13,893 nt of DNA from Cytophagales bacterium (GCA_029262935.1 JAJCYK010000314.1:1-13893), one strand, 5' to 3'; shown: positions 1-7,420, numbered from the stretch's first letter. Translations and numbers: made by a program. Notes: generated by a model not told the origin, from the letters alone.

Positions 1-98
1 AAACCCACCTGACTTTTGGGACCAATTCACCGATTTCCTCAACCCATGTAAATCCTCTTATCAAAGACGAGAAATGCAAATTATCCAGTAACAATGAA

Positions 99-127
99 TT
101 GTACTATATGATAATATTGTAAATTTG
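99..127 (+). promoter_or_regulatory. Bacteroidota-type promoter for the acyl-CoA dehydrogenase gene
   Basis: TTG at 99-101 and TAAATTTG at 120-127 are separated by 18 nt. This matches the Bacteroidota primary sigma-factor pattern (a TTG -33 element, about 19 nt, then TAnnTTTG at -7). It would place the transcription start near 133-135, about 20 nt before the ATG at 156. The short leader is A-rich and has no Shine-Dalgarno motif; it contains a tandem TAACAAAA at 141-148 and 149-156, whose last A is the first base of the start codon. This is the only clean match to the consensus that I found upstream of a gene here. The position is seen in the sequence; the activity is inferred. Confidence 0.55.
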
Positions 128-155
128 GATAATTTGTAGATAACAAAATAACAAA

Positions 156-1379
156 ATGTCACCTAATACCTTACAAGGCGCTGGTTCAGGGGTAAAATCC
201 TCCAGAACAGACCTTTTTGAATCTCCTGATTTTTACAGAATAGACGATTTGCTAACTGAAGAGCATAAATTGATCCGTAGTGCCATGCGGGATTTTGTCA
301 AGCAAGAAATTACACCTTACATCGAAGATTGGTGTCAAAGAGCTTATTTTCCCACGGACATCGTTAAAAAATTTGGTGAAATGGGCGCCTTTGGACCCAC
401 AATACCACAAAACTACGGTGGCGGTGGTTTGGACTATATTTCTTATGGTTTGATCATGCAGGAAATTGAACGTGGTGATTCCGGCATGCGTAGTACCGCC
501 TCGGTACAGGGTTCATTGGTCATGTACCCTATCAATCAGTTTGGCAGTGAAGAGCAAAAACAAAAGTTCTTGCCTAAACTAGCAAGTGGTGAATATTTAG
601 GTTGCTTCGGGTTAACTGAACCAGATCATGGCTCAAATCCTAGCGGTATGGTAACGAATTTCAAGGAAATGGATGATCACTATCTCCTGAATGGCGCAAA
701 GATGTGGATTTCCAACGCTCCCGAGGCTGATGTCGCGGTGGTCTGGGCAAAGAATGAAGAAGGTCGGATTCACGGCCTGATAGTGGAAAGAGGTATGGAA
801 GGATTTACGACCCCAGAAACACATGGCAAGTGGTCACTGCGCGCCAGTTGTACTGGAGAGTTGGTTTTTGACCACGTAAAAGTACCTAAAGAAAACCTAT
901 TGCCTGGGAAAAGTGGCTTAGGAGCCCCTTTAATGTGCTTGGACTCGGCTCGATATGGTATCGCTTGGGGAGCTATCGGCGCAGCCATGGATTGTTACTA
1001 TAGCGCACGCCAATATGCCATGGAACGCATTCAATTTGATCGCCCTATTGCATCGTTTCAACTTATCCAGAAGAAACTAGCGGAAATGTATACTGAAATT
1101 ACGAAAGCTCAACTATTGAATTTGCGTTTAGGTCAAATGATGAATGAGCACAAAGCTTCTACGGCCCAGATATCTCTGGCAAAACGCAACAATGTGGCCA
1201 CCGCTTTGGACATAGCGCGAGAAGCACGACAAATTCATGGTGGCATGGGTATAACCGGAGAGTATCCTATTATGCGACACATGATGAATCTTGAGTCGGT
1301 GATCACCTATGAAGGTACTCATGACATTCATCTGTTGATACTGGGCAATGAAATAACGGGAATACCTGCTTTTAATTAG
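156..1379 (+). CDS. gcdH: Acyl-CoA dehydrogenase, glutaryl-CoA dehydrogenase type
   Basis: This is a 407-residue FAD-dependent cytosolic acyl-CoA dehydrogenase. The family removes two hydrogens from an acyl-CoA and passes electrons to ETF; the glutaryl-CoA branch also decarboxylates glutaryl-CoA to crotonyl-CoA in lysine/tryptophan breakdown. The N-terminal helical domain is followed by the flavin-binding beta domain (CFGLTEPDHGSNPS near 150-163; WISN at 184-187) and a C-terminal helical domain (ARQYAMERIQFDRPI near 284-298; QIHGGMGITGEY near 359-370). Residues matching the glutarate-binding set of human GCDH are present: Glu105 and Arg112 in ERGDSGMR, and Ser116. The catalytic base is Glu386 in TYEGTHDIH. 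The length is normal for a bacterial enzyme with no transit peptide. The ATG follows an A-rich leader 28 nt after a consensus -7 box. Its stop interleaves with that of the opposite-strand DUF1573 gene. No lysine-catabolic partner gene is in view, so a broader acyl-CoA substrate cannot be excluded. Confidence 0.88.
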   Translation: MSPNTLQGAGSGVKSSRTDLFESPDFYRIDDLLTEEHKLIRSAMRDFVKQEITPYIEDWCQRAYFPTDIVKKFGEMGAFGPTIPQNYGGGGLDYISYGLIMQEIERGDSGMRSTASVQGSLVMYPINQFGSEEQKQKFLPKLASGEYLGCFGLTEPDHGSNPSGMVTNFKEMDDHYLLNGAKMWISNAPEADVAVVWAKNEEGRIHGLIVERGMEGFTTPETHGKWSLRASCTGELVFDHVKVPKENLLPGKSGLGAPLMCLDSARYGIAWGAIGAAMDCYYSARQYAMERIQFDRPIASFQLIQKKLAEMYTEITKAQLLNLRLGQMMNEHKASTAQISLAKRNNVATALDIAREARQIHGGMGITGEYPIMRHMMNLESVITYEGTHDIHLLILGNEITGIPAFN

Positions 1380-2452
1380 TCCCTAGGACCTCTTAACAGT
1401 CCTTTCAGTGTCAAAACTGACACGGGCTGATTCGGGTCATTTGTAAAAAGTGTAATGGCTTTCTGTTGTTTCCCCACGCGCTGATGGGTGAGAAACATTG
1501 CCCTTAACTCCGTTGTTCCTCCGGGTTTTATCGAAGTACTGGCCAATTGCACCCTCATACAATTGCAGCTTGAAAAGGCCTTCTTAATTTCCAAGGTAGA
1601 TTTACCAATGTTTTGGATGATATACTTCACGTTTACCGTGTCGTCCTGTTGCTTTATTCCAAAGTCTTGGATGGTTTTAGGAATGTTTATGGTGGCCTGG
1701 TTACCCCCTGTCTTCATAGGCAAGTCCATTAACGTAGAGGTAATAATCAAATCTTTACGTTGATCAGCAATTTCATATGTAAAGATGGCAGCATCTTCTC
1801 TAAAATAACCCAAATCATTTTTGGCGGCTACGTCGTAATGTACCCATAGCTTACCCGTGGTTTTAGGCTTAAGTGTATAGGGTTCAAAGGTTATCGTAAG
1901 ATGGTTTGGTCCTTCCATCACATCTGAAAACACCAAAATATCGTTCCCACTGTTGTATACCTCAAAACTTTTGGAAAACAGTTTTCTCTTAGGTATGTTC
2001 CCCAGATTGAGGTATTTGCTTTTTAGGCGCAATTTACCAACCGCAAAAGGAAACTCTTGTTCAATGGAGGCCGGCGTGGAAATTACAAAACCTCTTATAT
2101 TTAGTGAACTGGTGGTGGTGGTGTTTTTGTAATGGACCACCATGGTTTTGTCAAAGACTCCAGGTCGATTGTGAGGATTAAAAGTAACTTCTACGTAGCC
2201 CTTAGCATTTGGCTCAATTATTCCGGCACTCCAATGGGTAACGGTACACCCACAAGATGTTTTTACAGAATCAATTTGTAGGCCGTCACTACCACTATTG
2301 AGAAAATCGAAACGATGGGTAATGGTACCATACTTTTCCAAAACATCACCAAAGTCTTTTACATTACCTTCAAAACTTGCTTTTAAGGGGCTTTGAGCAA
2401 ATGCCGGGGCCAGGCTAAGGATAAAAAATAAAAAAATCGTCACACGTTTCAT
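1376..2452 (-). CDS. Exported protein with three DUF1573-type immunoglobulin-like repeats
   Basis: This is a 358-residue secreted or periplasmic protein of unknown role. An N-terminal signal peptide (MKRVTIFLFFILSLAPAFAQ) ends in the A-Q junction common in Bacteroidota, with likely cleavage after Ala19. The mature part reads as three beta-sandwich modules: about 30-122, 145-240 and 258-352. The first and third carry the DUF1573 hallmarks: a DFG start (33-35; 263-265), an N-x-G segment (52-54; 281-283), a Cys-x-Cys motif (SCGC 66-69; SCNC 295-298) and a late proline/phosphate-like turn. The middle module keeps LNLGNIP and the YNSGND segment but lacks the Cys pair. DUF1573 modules resemble ASH/HYDIN-type Ig folds; their biochemical role is not established. 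The gene lies alone on its strand, convergent with the dehydrogenase gene (4-nt overlap), and 176 nt of non-coding DNA separate it from the divergent trpS ATG. I saw no exact consensus promoter in that gap. Confidence 0.85.
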   Translation of the reverse strand: MKRVTIFLFFILSLAPAFAQSPLKASFEGNVKDFGDVLEKYGTITHRFDFLNSGSDGLQIDSVKTSCGCTVTHWSAGIIEPNAKGYVEVTFNPHNRPGVFDKTMVVHYKNTTTTSSLNIRGFVISTPASIEQEFPFAVGKLRLKSKYLNLGNIPKRKLFSKSFEVYNSGNDILVFSDVMEGPNHLTITFEPYTLKPKTTGKLWVHYDVAAKNDLGYFREDAAIFTYEIADQRKDLIITSTLMDLPMKTGGNQATINIPKTIQDFGIKQQDDTVNVKYIIQNIGKSTLEIKKAFSSCNCMRVQLASTSIKPGGTTELRAMFLTHQRVGKQQKAITLFTNDPNQPVSVLTLKGLLRGPRD

Positions 2453-2628
2453 GTCTACAAATATCCGTAATTATCCTTAGATAAAGGTCCGATTTTCACA
2501 TAATGACTTCCGATGTAATTTTTGTATAAAATTCGCCCTCCTTGATGTAACGATGGAATAATGAATCTTTATTATGGGAGCCCTGAAAAAAATTGTTTCT
2601 TTGTAGTCATCCAAATACATACCAATAC

Positions 2629-3600
2629 ATGGCTCGAATTCTTACAGGAATACAAAGCTCAGGGAGGCCCCATTTAGGAAACTTACTGGGCGCTATATTA
2701 CCGGCAATTGAACTGTCCAAAAACCCAGAAAACGAGTCCTTTTTTTTTATAGCAGACCTACACTCTCTTATAACCATAAAAGACGCTAAACTTCGCGAGG
2801 AACACACCAATGCCACTGCAGCAGCATGGATCGCTTGTGGATTTGACACTGACAAGCATTTACTATACCGTCAATCCAGGGTACCCCAAGTGTGTGAGTT
2901 GACTTGGTACCTAAATTGCCTAACTCCTTTTCCTATGTTGGCAAACGCGCATTCCTTCAAAGACAAGTCCGACAAGCTTTCTGATGTAAACGCCGGATTG
3001 TTCACTTATCCCGTGTTGATGACTGCAGATATCATTCTGTATGACACCAACATTGTTCCCGTTGGCAAGGATCAAAAGCAACACTTGGAAATGGCTAGAG
3101 ATATTGCAGGATCATTTAACCGCCAATTTGGAGAAACATTCGTCTTGCCAGAAGCGCAAATCGATGAAAACGTAATGACAGTGCCGGGTACAGATGGTCA
3201 AAAAATGAGCAAATCCTATGGCAATATCATTGATGTTTTCCTTGACGAAAAACCGTTGAGAAAAGTGGTTATGTCCATTGTTACGGATAGTCTACCTTTG
3301 GAAAGCCCTAAAAACCCTGATACGTGCAATGTGTTCAGTATTTATAAACTATTGTCTCATCCTGAACAGGAGGCAAAAATGAGACAGAATTACTTAGGAG
3401 GCAACTATGGGTATGGACACGCCAAGCAGGAGTTGTTTGAATTGATTCTGGATAGGTTCTCGGAGGAGCGACAGCTTTTTAATAACTTAATGGCAAATAC
3501 CGAGGAAATAAATAAGCGTCTCGAATCTGGAGAAAAGAAAGCCTCATTAATTGCTGAAACCGTACTACAGCGGGTTCGTAAAAGTTTGGGCTACCGCTAA
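2629..3600 (+). CDS. trpS: Tryptophanyl-tRNA synthetase
   Basis: This cytosolic class I aminoacyl-tRNA synthetase activates tryptophan with ATP and charges tRNA-Trp. It has 323 residues from the ATG at 2629, a normal bacterial TrpS length. The HIGH-equivalent is PHLGN at residues 14-18, after TGIQSSGRPHLGN; the KMSKS loop is exact at 192-196 (GQKMSKSYGN). The MTADIILYDT segment (131-140) carries the Asp134 typical of tryptophan recognition, and VGKDQKQHLEMARDIA (145-160) is another family signature. The frame is open for 12 more codons back to a TTG at 2593, but those residues do not resemble the conserved N-terminus, which normally begins just before the TGIQ-x-SG motif, so the ATG is preferred. 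A run of nine T (2740-2748) encodes three Phe residues. The stop interleaves with the stop of the opposite-strand unknown gene. No tRNA-responsive leader is visible. Confidence 0.97.
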   Translation: MARILTGIQSSGRPHLGNLLGAILPAIELSKNPENESFFFIADLHSLITIKDAKLREEHTNATAAAWIACGFDTDKHLLYRQSRVPQVCELTWYLNCLTPFPMLANAHSFKDKSDKLSDVNAGLFTYPVLMTADIILYDTNIVPVGKDQKQHLEMARDIAGSFNRQFGETFVLPEAQIDENVMTVPGTDGQKMSKSYGNIIDVFLDEKPLRKVVMSIVTDSLPLESPKNPDTCNVFSIYKLLSHPEQEAKMRQNYLGGNYGYGHAKQELFELILDRFSEERQLFNNLMANTEEINKRLESGEKKASLIAETVLQRVRKSLGYR

Positions 3601-4034
3601 TCCTTCTTCGCAGGAGTTTCAGGCCAAACCTGGAACCGTTGATCTGGCACTACTTGCAGAATTAACCGAGGTGGGTTTGGAACCATCACAATTCTACTAG
3701 CGTGATTGGGGTATTCATCTAATATCACCGGCACACCTTCATTCATAGCTACATCGTATCCTTCTGAACCGTTTTTTTGGGGACCAATAGCAATGTATTT
3801 TTTTGCTAAATAAGCAATTGGCAACAAGACGTCAGTATCCGGACACAATTTATCATGAACATCTTGTAATACCTCTTCCAGAGGATCTCCATAACTTTCT
3901 ACGAAATCATCCTCCAGGTCATGTAGTTCCTCCTCTACATCGTCGTATTTCAGATCTTCATAATCAAGAGATTGCAACTCATTGCGCTTTTCTACAATCT
4001 TCAACAGGTCTATATCCAATACACTTATATCCAT
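3597..4034 (-). CDS. Small acidic protein of unknown function
   Basis: I do not recognise a named family for this 145-residue protein. It has no signal peptide or membrane segment, so it is probably cytosolic. Residues 24-55 are extremely acidic (16 of 32 are Asp or Glu) and look helical, possibly coiled-coil. A more compact second half follows, with LPIAYLAKKYIAIG (71-84), a block around VPVILDEYPNHASRIVMVPNPPRLILQV (101-128) rich in Val/Ile/Pro that suggests beta strands, and a short polar tail. Evidence that it is real: a clean frame of normal amino-acid texture, an ATG start, an AT-rich upstream region, and neat packing against trpS with interleaved stops. About 39 nt upstream of the ATG, the minus strand reads TACTATTTG with TTG about 18 nt further up; this is close to the Bacteroidota promoter but has one extra base in the -7 element. 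No function can be given from context, because the flanking genes are housekeeping and on the other strand. Confidence 0.7.
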   Translation of the reverse strand: MDISVLDIDLLKIVEKRNELQSLDYEDLKYDDVEEELHDLEDDFVESYGDPLEEVLQDVHDKLCPDTDVLLPIAYLAKKYIAIGPQKNGSEGYDVAMNEGVPVILDEYPNHASRIVMVPNPPRLILQVVPDQRFQVWPETPAKKD

Positions 4035-4368
4035 ATTTCTTTACTTCAATACTTTTTTAAATAATACTTTCGCAAATAGTAAGAATTTTTCTAAAACAAC
4101 AATAACATACGGTAGATTTTATAGCAAACTTAAGCAGGGGCGAGCTCTTTTTCGATTTGATATTAGGTCATTGGTCTTGCACGTAATAAGTCCCCATATC
4201 CATAGCACTGTATAGACCAGTGGCATCCAGTTCATTTTATTAATTATTTCACAAAATAAGGCATCGATTGGTTGCTAAGGCGGATTATAAGTCTTTATTT
4301 AATGGGATGGTATGAGACCTGACAACCCGGTAATTCTGTATCTTTTATGAATTTAATCTTGGAATAAA
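4035..4368. other. Gene-free stretch before the phosphohexomutase gene
   Basis: This 334-bp stretch between two divergently transcribed genes holds no convincing protein gene or tRNA. It contains: AT-rich DNA just above the small acidic gene (4035-4110), with a near-match promoter on the minus strand; an imperfect inverted repeat, 4167-4177 with 4214-4224, described as a finding; a 38-codon open frame on the minus strand (4119-4235), also described as a finding; and a GC-richer patch around 4305-4332 with no visible partner. Immediately before the ATG at 4369 the sequence is A-rich (GGAATAAA). TATCTTTT at 4339-4346 resembles a -7 element but lacks the final G and a partner TTG at the right distance. 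Confidence 0.6.
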
Positions 4369-6102
4369 ATGGAGCAAACAGTACAACAGAGAATGGCCTT
4401 GTGGTTAGCAAGCAGTAGTATTGATGAAGAAACCAAAGATAGTATTAGATCTTTAAGTGAAAGTGAAGAAGCCATTACCGATGCGTTTTACAAAGATTTA
4501 GAATTTGGCACCGGAGGTTTACGAGGGATTATGGGTGCTGGCTCCAACCGAATTAACAAATACACTATTGGAAAAGCCACCCAAGGATTGTCCAATTACC
4601 TTAAGAAGTGCTATCCACAGGAAGAAATCAGTGTGGCTATTGCCCATGATAGTCGCAACAACAGTGCAACCTTTGCCAAGGTAACTGCGGGAGTGTTTGC
4701 CGCCAACGGAATAAAAGTTTACCTGTTTGATGAATTAAGACCCACCCCGGAGCTCAGTTTTGCTATTAGAGAACTAAATTGCCAAGGTGGTATAGTTATT
4801 ACTGCTTCGCATAATCCCAAGGAATATAATGGATACAAGGCTTATTGGAATGATGGTGCACAACTGATTCCGCCACATGATAAAAATGTAATAGATGAGG
4901 TCAATCTCATAGCCGATTTTGGTGACATTAACTTTTCAGGGAATGAACATTTAATCGTACCCATTGGTAAGCAAATTGATGAAAAATACTTATCCGTGGT
5001 GGAGCAGCTTATCGTAAATAGCGACGTTATTCATAGGCAAAAAGATCTAAAGATCGTTTTTAGTTCTATTCATGGTACTGGTATCACTATGGTTCCTCAA
5101 ATCTTAGCACGGATTGGATTTACAAATGTTTCAGTGGTCGAGGCACAGGCAGAGCCAAACGGTAACTTCCCCACAGTAGTTTATCCCAACCCCGAAGAAA
5201 AAGAGGCTATGAGCTTAGCTATGGCTCAGGCGGAGTCCCTAGATGCTGATTTAGTTATGGCTACAGATCCAGACACCGATAGAGTGGGCATGGGGGTCAA
5301 AAATCATAAAGGGGAATTTCAACTCCTCAACGGAAATCAAACCGGTGTATTGATCTTGCATTATTTATTGGATCAATGGAAAGCCAGCGGAAAGCTCACA
5401 GATAGAAATTACATTGTGAAAACTATTGTAACCACAGAGCTAATCGATACTATCGCTGCTAGCTATGGAGTGGATTGCTTCAATACACTTACCGGATTCA
5501 AATGGATCGCGGATATCATCCGTAAATTGGAAGGTAGCCGTGAATTTATTGCTGGCGGTGAAGAAAGTTACGGCTATATGATCGGAGAAAGTGTAAGAGA
5601 CAAAGACGCTGTAGCTTCCTGCGCCATTATCGCAGAATTGGTGGCTTTTAGTAAAGATCAGCAAAAAAGCCTGTTTGATAACTTAATTGCCATCTATCAA
5701 AAATACGGCTATTATCGAGAAGCTTTGATTTCCATTACAAAACCAGGCAAATCCGGTGCCGAGGAAATTCAAGATATCATGAAACGACTACGAGCCGCTC
5801 CCCCGGCCAGCTTTGCAGGAGCGAACGTTACTGAGTCAATAGACTATCAAAGTAGTGAGAAAAAGGAGCTTAGTACTGGAAATATTACGCCCATTAATCT
5901 GCCGAAATCGAATGTGCTCCAATTCGTAACGGCCGACGGCAGTAAAATTAGCGCACGCCCTTCCGGTACGGAACCAAAAATCAAATTTTACAAAAGTGTA
6001 AAAGGCACGCAGGCATCGGCTGAAGATTTTGATGTGGCCACCGAGAGACTAGAAAACCAATTAGCGGAGATCAAAAGCAACTTGCAAGAATTTACAAGTT
6101 AA
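4369..6102 (+). CDS. Alpha-D-phosphohexomutase (phosphoglucomutase/phosphomannomutase family)
   Basis: This 577-residue cytosolic enzyme interconverts hexose 1- and 6-phosphates, most likely glucose 1-P and glucose 6-P, linking glycolysis to nucleotide-sugar and polysaccharide synthesis. All four domain signatures of the superfamily are visible: substrate contact FGTGGLRGIMG (46-56); the phosphoserine loop TASHNP with Ser147; the metal loop DPDTDR, whose Asp300, Asp302 and Asp304 would bind Mg; the sugar-specificity loop GGEESYG (396-402); and the C-terminal phosphate-binding loop RPSGTEPK (530-537). Length and motifs fit the branch containing Bacillus PgcA and animal PGM2 better than the shorter (about 450-residue) PMM/PGM or GlmM forms. 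The EES-Y-G loop does not by itself separate glucose from mannose or pentose specificity. The gene is probably monocistronic: 334 bp of non-coding DNA precede it and about 139 bp follow it before the kinase ATG. Confidence 0.93.
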   Translation: MEQTVQQRMALWLASSSIDEETKDSIRSLSESEEAITDAFYKDLEFGTGGLRGIMGAGSNRINKYTIGKATQGLSNYLKKCYPQEEISVAIAHDSRNNSATFAKVTAGVFAANGIKVYLFDELRPTPELSFAIRELNCQGGIVITASHNPKEYNGYKAYWNDGAQLIPPHDKNVIDEVNLIADFGDINFSGNEHLIVPIGKQIDEKYLSVVEQLIVNSDVIHRQKDLKIVFSSIHGTGITMVPQILARIGFTNVSVVEAQAEPNGNFPTVVYPNPEEKEAMSLAMAQAESLDADLVMATDPDTDRVGMGVKNHKGEFQLLNGNQTGVLILHYLLDQWKASGKLTDRNYIVKTIVTTELIDTIAASYGVDCFNTLTGFKWIADIIRKLEGSREFIAGGEESYGYMIGESVRDKDAVASCAIIAELVAFSKDQQKSLFDNLIAIYQKYGYYREALISITKPGKSGAEEIQDIMKRLRAAPPASFAGANVTESIDYQSSEKKELSTGNITPINLPKSNVLQFVTADGSKISARPSGTEPKIKFYKSVKGTQASAEDFDVATERLENQLAEIKSNLQEFTS

Positions 6103-6241
6103 AATAGGTTAAGAATTGTACATTTTCCCGATAATAGTTTAGAAACAATAAATTTCTTACATCCCAATCCCTTCTTTTAAATTGATCGGTATAAGAGCAT
6201 TTGAATTAGTAAATTAGTCTACTTCAACAGCTATTTTTTTG

Positions 6242-7420
6242 ATGTTCACGCAAGAACCATCAAGTTCAAACTATTCTTCAGAAATTCAACGGCTTAGGCG
6301 TGAAAACAAGCGGCTAGCTGCCACGAATTCTGAACTTAGTTCAGAGAACAAATTACTGCAAAAGTTAGTAGAATCAGTAAAGGTTGGGATGTTTGTGAAA
6401 GATGCCAATAATGTATTCACCTATGTGAATCAACTATTCTGCCAGCACTTGAACATTTCTAAGGATCAATTACTTTTTAAAGAACGGCCACGGATTACCA
6501 AGTCTTTAAGAAAATATATCAACGACGATAAGAAAGTACTTAAATCACAGAGTGTAATTTTTAATCTGATAGAAAGCCATGATGAACATGGCAAAGCGCA
6601 ATGGATTGAGACGGTAAAGTTTCCTATACTACACGGGGCCCAACAAGTAAGTGGTGTTTACGGGTTTACCTATGACGTTACAGATACGGTCAATGCACAA
6701 TCGAGTCTACAACGAACCCGTACTGATTTGAAAAAAGCACAGCTTGTAAATGAAGCCCTCCGACAGTTTTCTTACGCAGCTTCTCATGACCTACAGGAAC
6801 CCCTGCGATCCGTTCAAGGCTTTCTTGGGATTATCAAAATGGAATATGGCAAAAAGTTAGATAGCCAGGCAGAGGCCTATCTGAATAAAGCAGATGGCAG
6901 CCTTAGGAGAATGCAACAATTAATTAAGGACATATTAGATTACGCGGTAATAAATGGAGCCAAATATGAGTTAGTTAACGTGGATTTAAATGAGGTTGTC
7001 AATGATGTAGTCATGAATCTTGACCAAGCGATTAAAGACCATAGCGCCTCTTTGATAGTAGATCAGTTACCCAAAATTGCCGGCAGCAAAAGTTTGTTAG
7101 TGCACTATTTTCAAAATATGATATCCAACGCTCTCAAATATCGCTCGCATCGGGACCCGCCGGAAATCAGAATATTCAGCCTGGTAAAACCCCAACATTA
7201 CGTTATCGGAGTTTCAGATAATGGCATAGGCATTGATCCGGCCTATTTCAAAGAAATTTTTAAGCCATTTAAGCGTTTGCATCGCCAAGGAGAAATTGCC
7301 GGTTCCGGAATCGGTTTGGCCACGAGTAAGAAAATCGCAGAAATTCACAAAGGCAAACTTTGGGTGGAATCCAATCCTGGCGAAGGAGCAACATTTTTTA
7401 TGGAAGTACCGAAAAACTGA
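6242..7420 (+). CDS. Soluble PAS-domain sensor histidine kinase
   Basis: This is a 392-residue two-component sensor kinase with no transmembrane segment or signal peptide, so it should sense a cytosolic cue. Layout: an N-terminal coiled coil (about 12-45, heptad-like LRRENKRLAATNSELSS); a PAS domain (about 46-150, opening VKVGMFVKDANNVFTYVN and ending YGFTYDVTD); a helical linker; a HisKA dimerisation domain with phospho-acceptor His182 in SHDLQEPLR; and an HATPase domain with N box NMISNALKY (292-300), G1 box DNGIGI (326-331), F box FKEIFKPFKRLH (336-347), G2 box GSGIGLA (354-360) and a final GEGATFFMEVP. All catalytic boxes look intact. The SHDLQEPLR form is typical of phytochrome-like and PAS kinases. 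No response regulator is in the window. The chosen ATG follows a TTG that could also initiate; an in-frame TAG at 6215 rules out starts further upstream. It ends 66 nt before murB on the same strand, so co-transcription is possible. Confidence 0.92.
   Translation: MFTQEPSSSNYSSEIQRLRRENKRLAATNSELSSENKLLQKLVESVKVGMFVKDANNVFTYVNQLFCQHLNISKDQLLFKERPRITKSLRKYINDDKKVLKSQSVIFNLIESHDEHGKAQWIETVKFPILHGAQQVSGVYGFTYDVTDTVNAQSSLQRTRTDLKKAQLVNEALRQFSYAASHDLQEPLRSVQGFLGIIKMEYGKKLDSQAEAYLNKADGSLRRMQQLIKDILDYAVINGAKYELVNVDLNEVVNDVVMNLDQAIKDHSASLIVDQLPKIAGSKSLLVHYFQNMISNALKYRSHRDPPEIRIFSLVKPQHYVIGVSDNGIGIDPAYFKEIFKPFKRLHRQGEIAGSGIGLATSKKIAEIHKGKLWVESNPGEGATFFMEVPKN

Noticed and set aside
2..91. An open frame of 29 codons on the plus strand (stop at 89-91) that could be the 3' end of an upstream gene; another plus frame and one minus frame are also open here.
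   Set aside because: Three frames are open over 90-120 bp at once, none has a start in the window or a recognisable motif, and stretches this short occur by chance. I see nothing firm in 1-98.
2596..2603. TTTCTTTG before trpS as a -7 promoter element.
   Set aside because: It departs from TAnnTTTG at the second base and no TTG lies at the expected distance upstream.
2593..2628. Extended N-terminus of TrpS starting at a TTG.
   Set aside because: The 12 extra residues do not resemble TrpS, whose conserved region starts just after the ATG at 2629.
3982..4215. A 77-codon plus-strand frame across the start of the acidic gene and the gene-free stretch.
   Set aside because: It overlaps the acidic gene antisense, its composition is low in complexity (Phe/Ser/Asn-rich from AT-rich DNA), and it has no family resemblance.
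4035..4368. A riboswitch or tRNA in the gene-free stretch.
   Set aside because: There is no T-loop GTTCRA motif, no cloverleaf pairing and no recognised riboswitch core; only the unnamed 11-bp stem was found.
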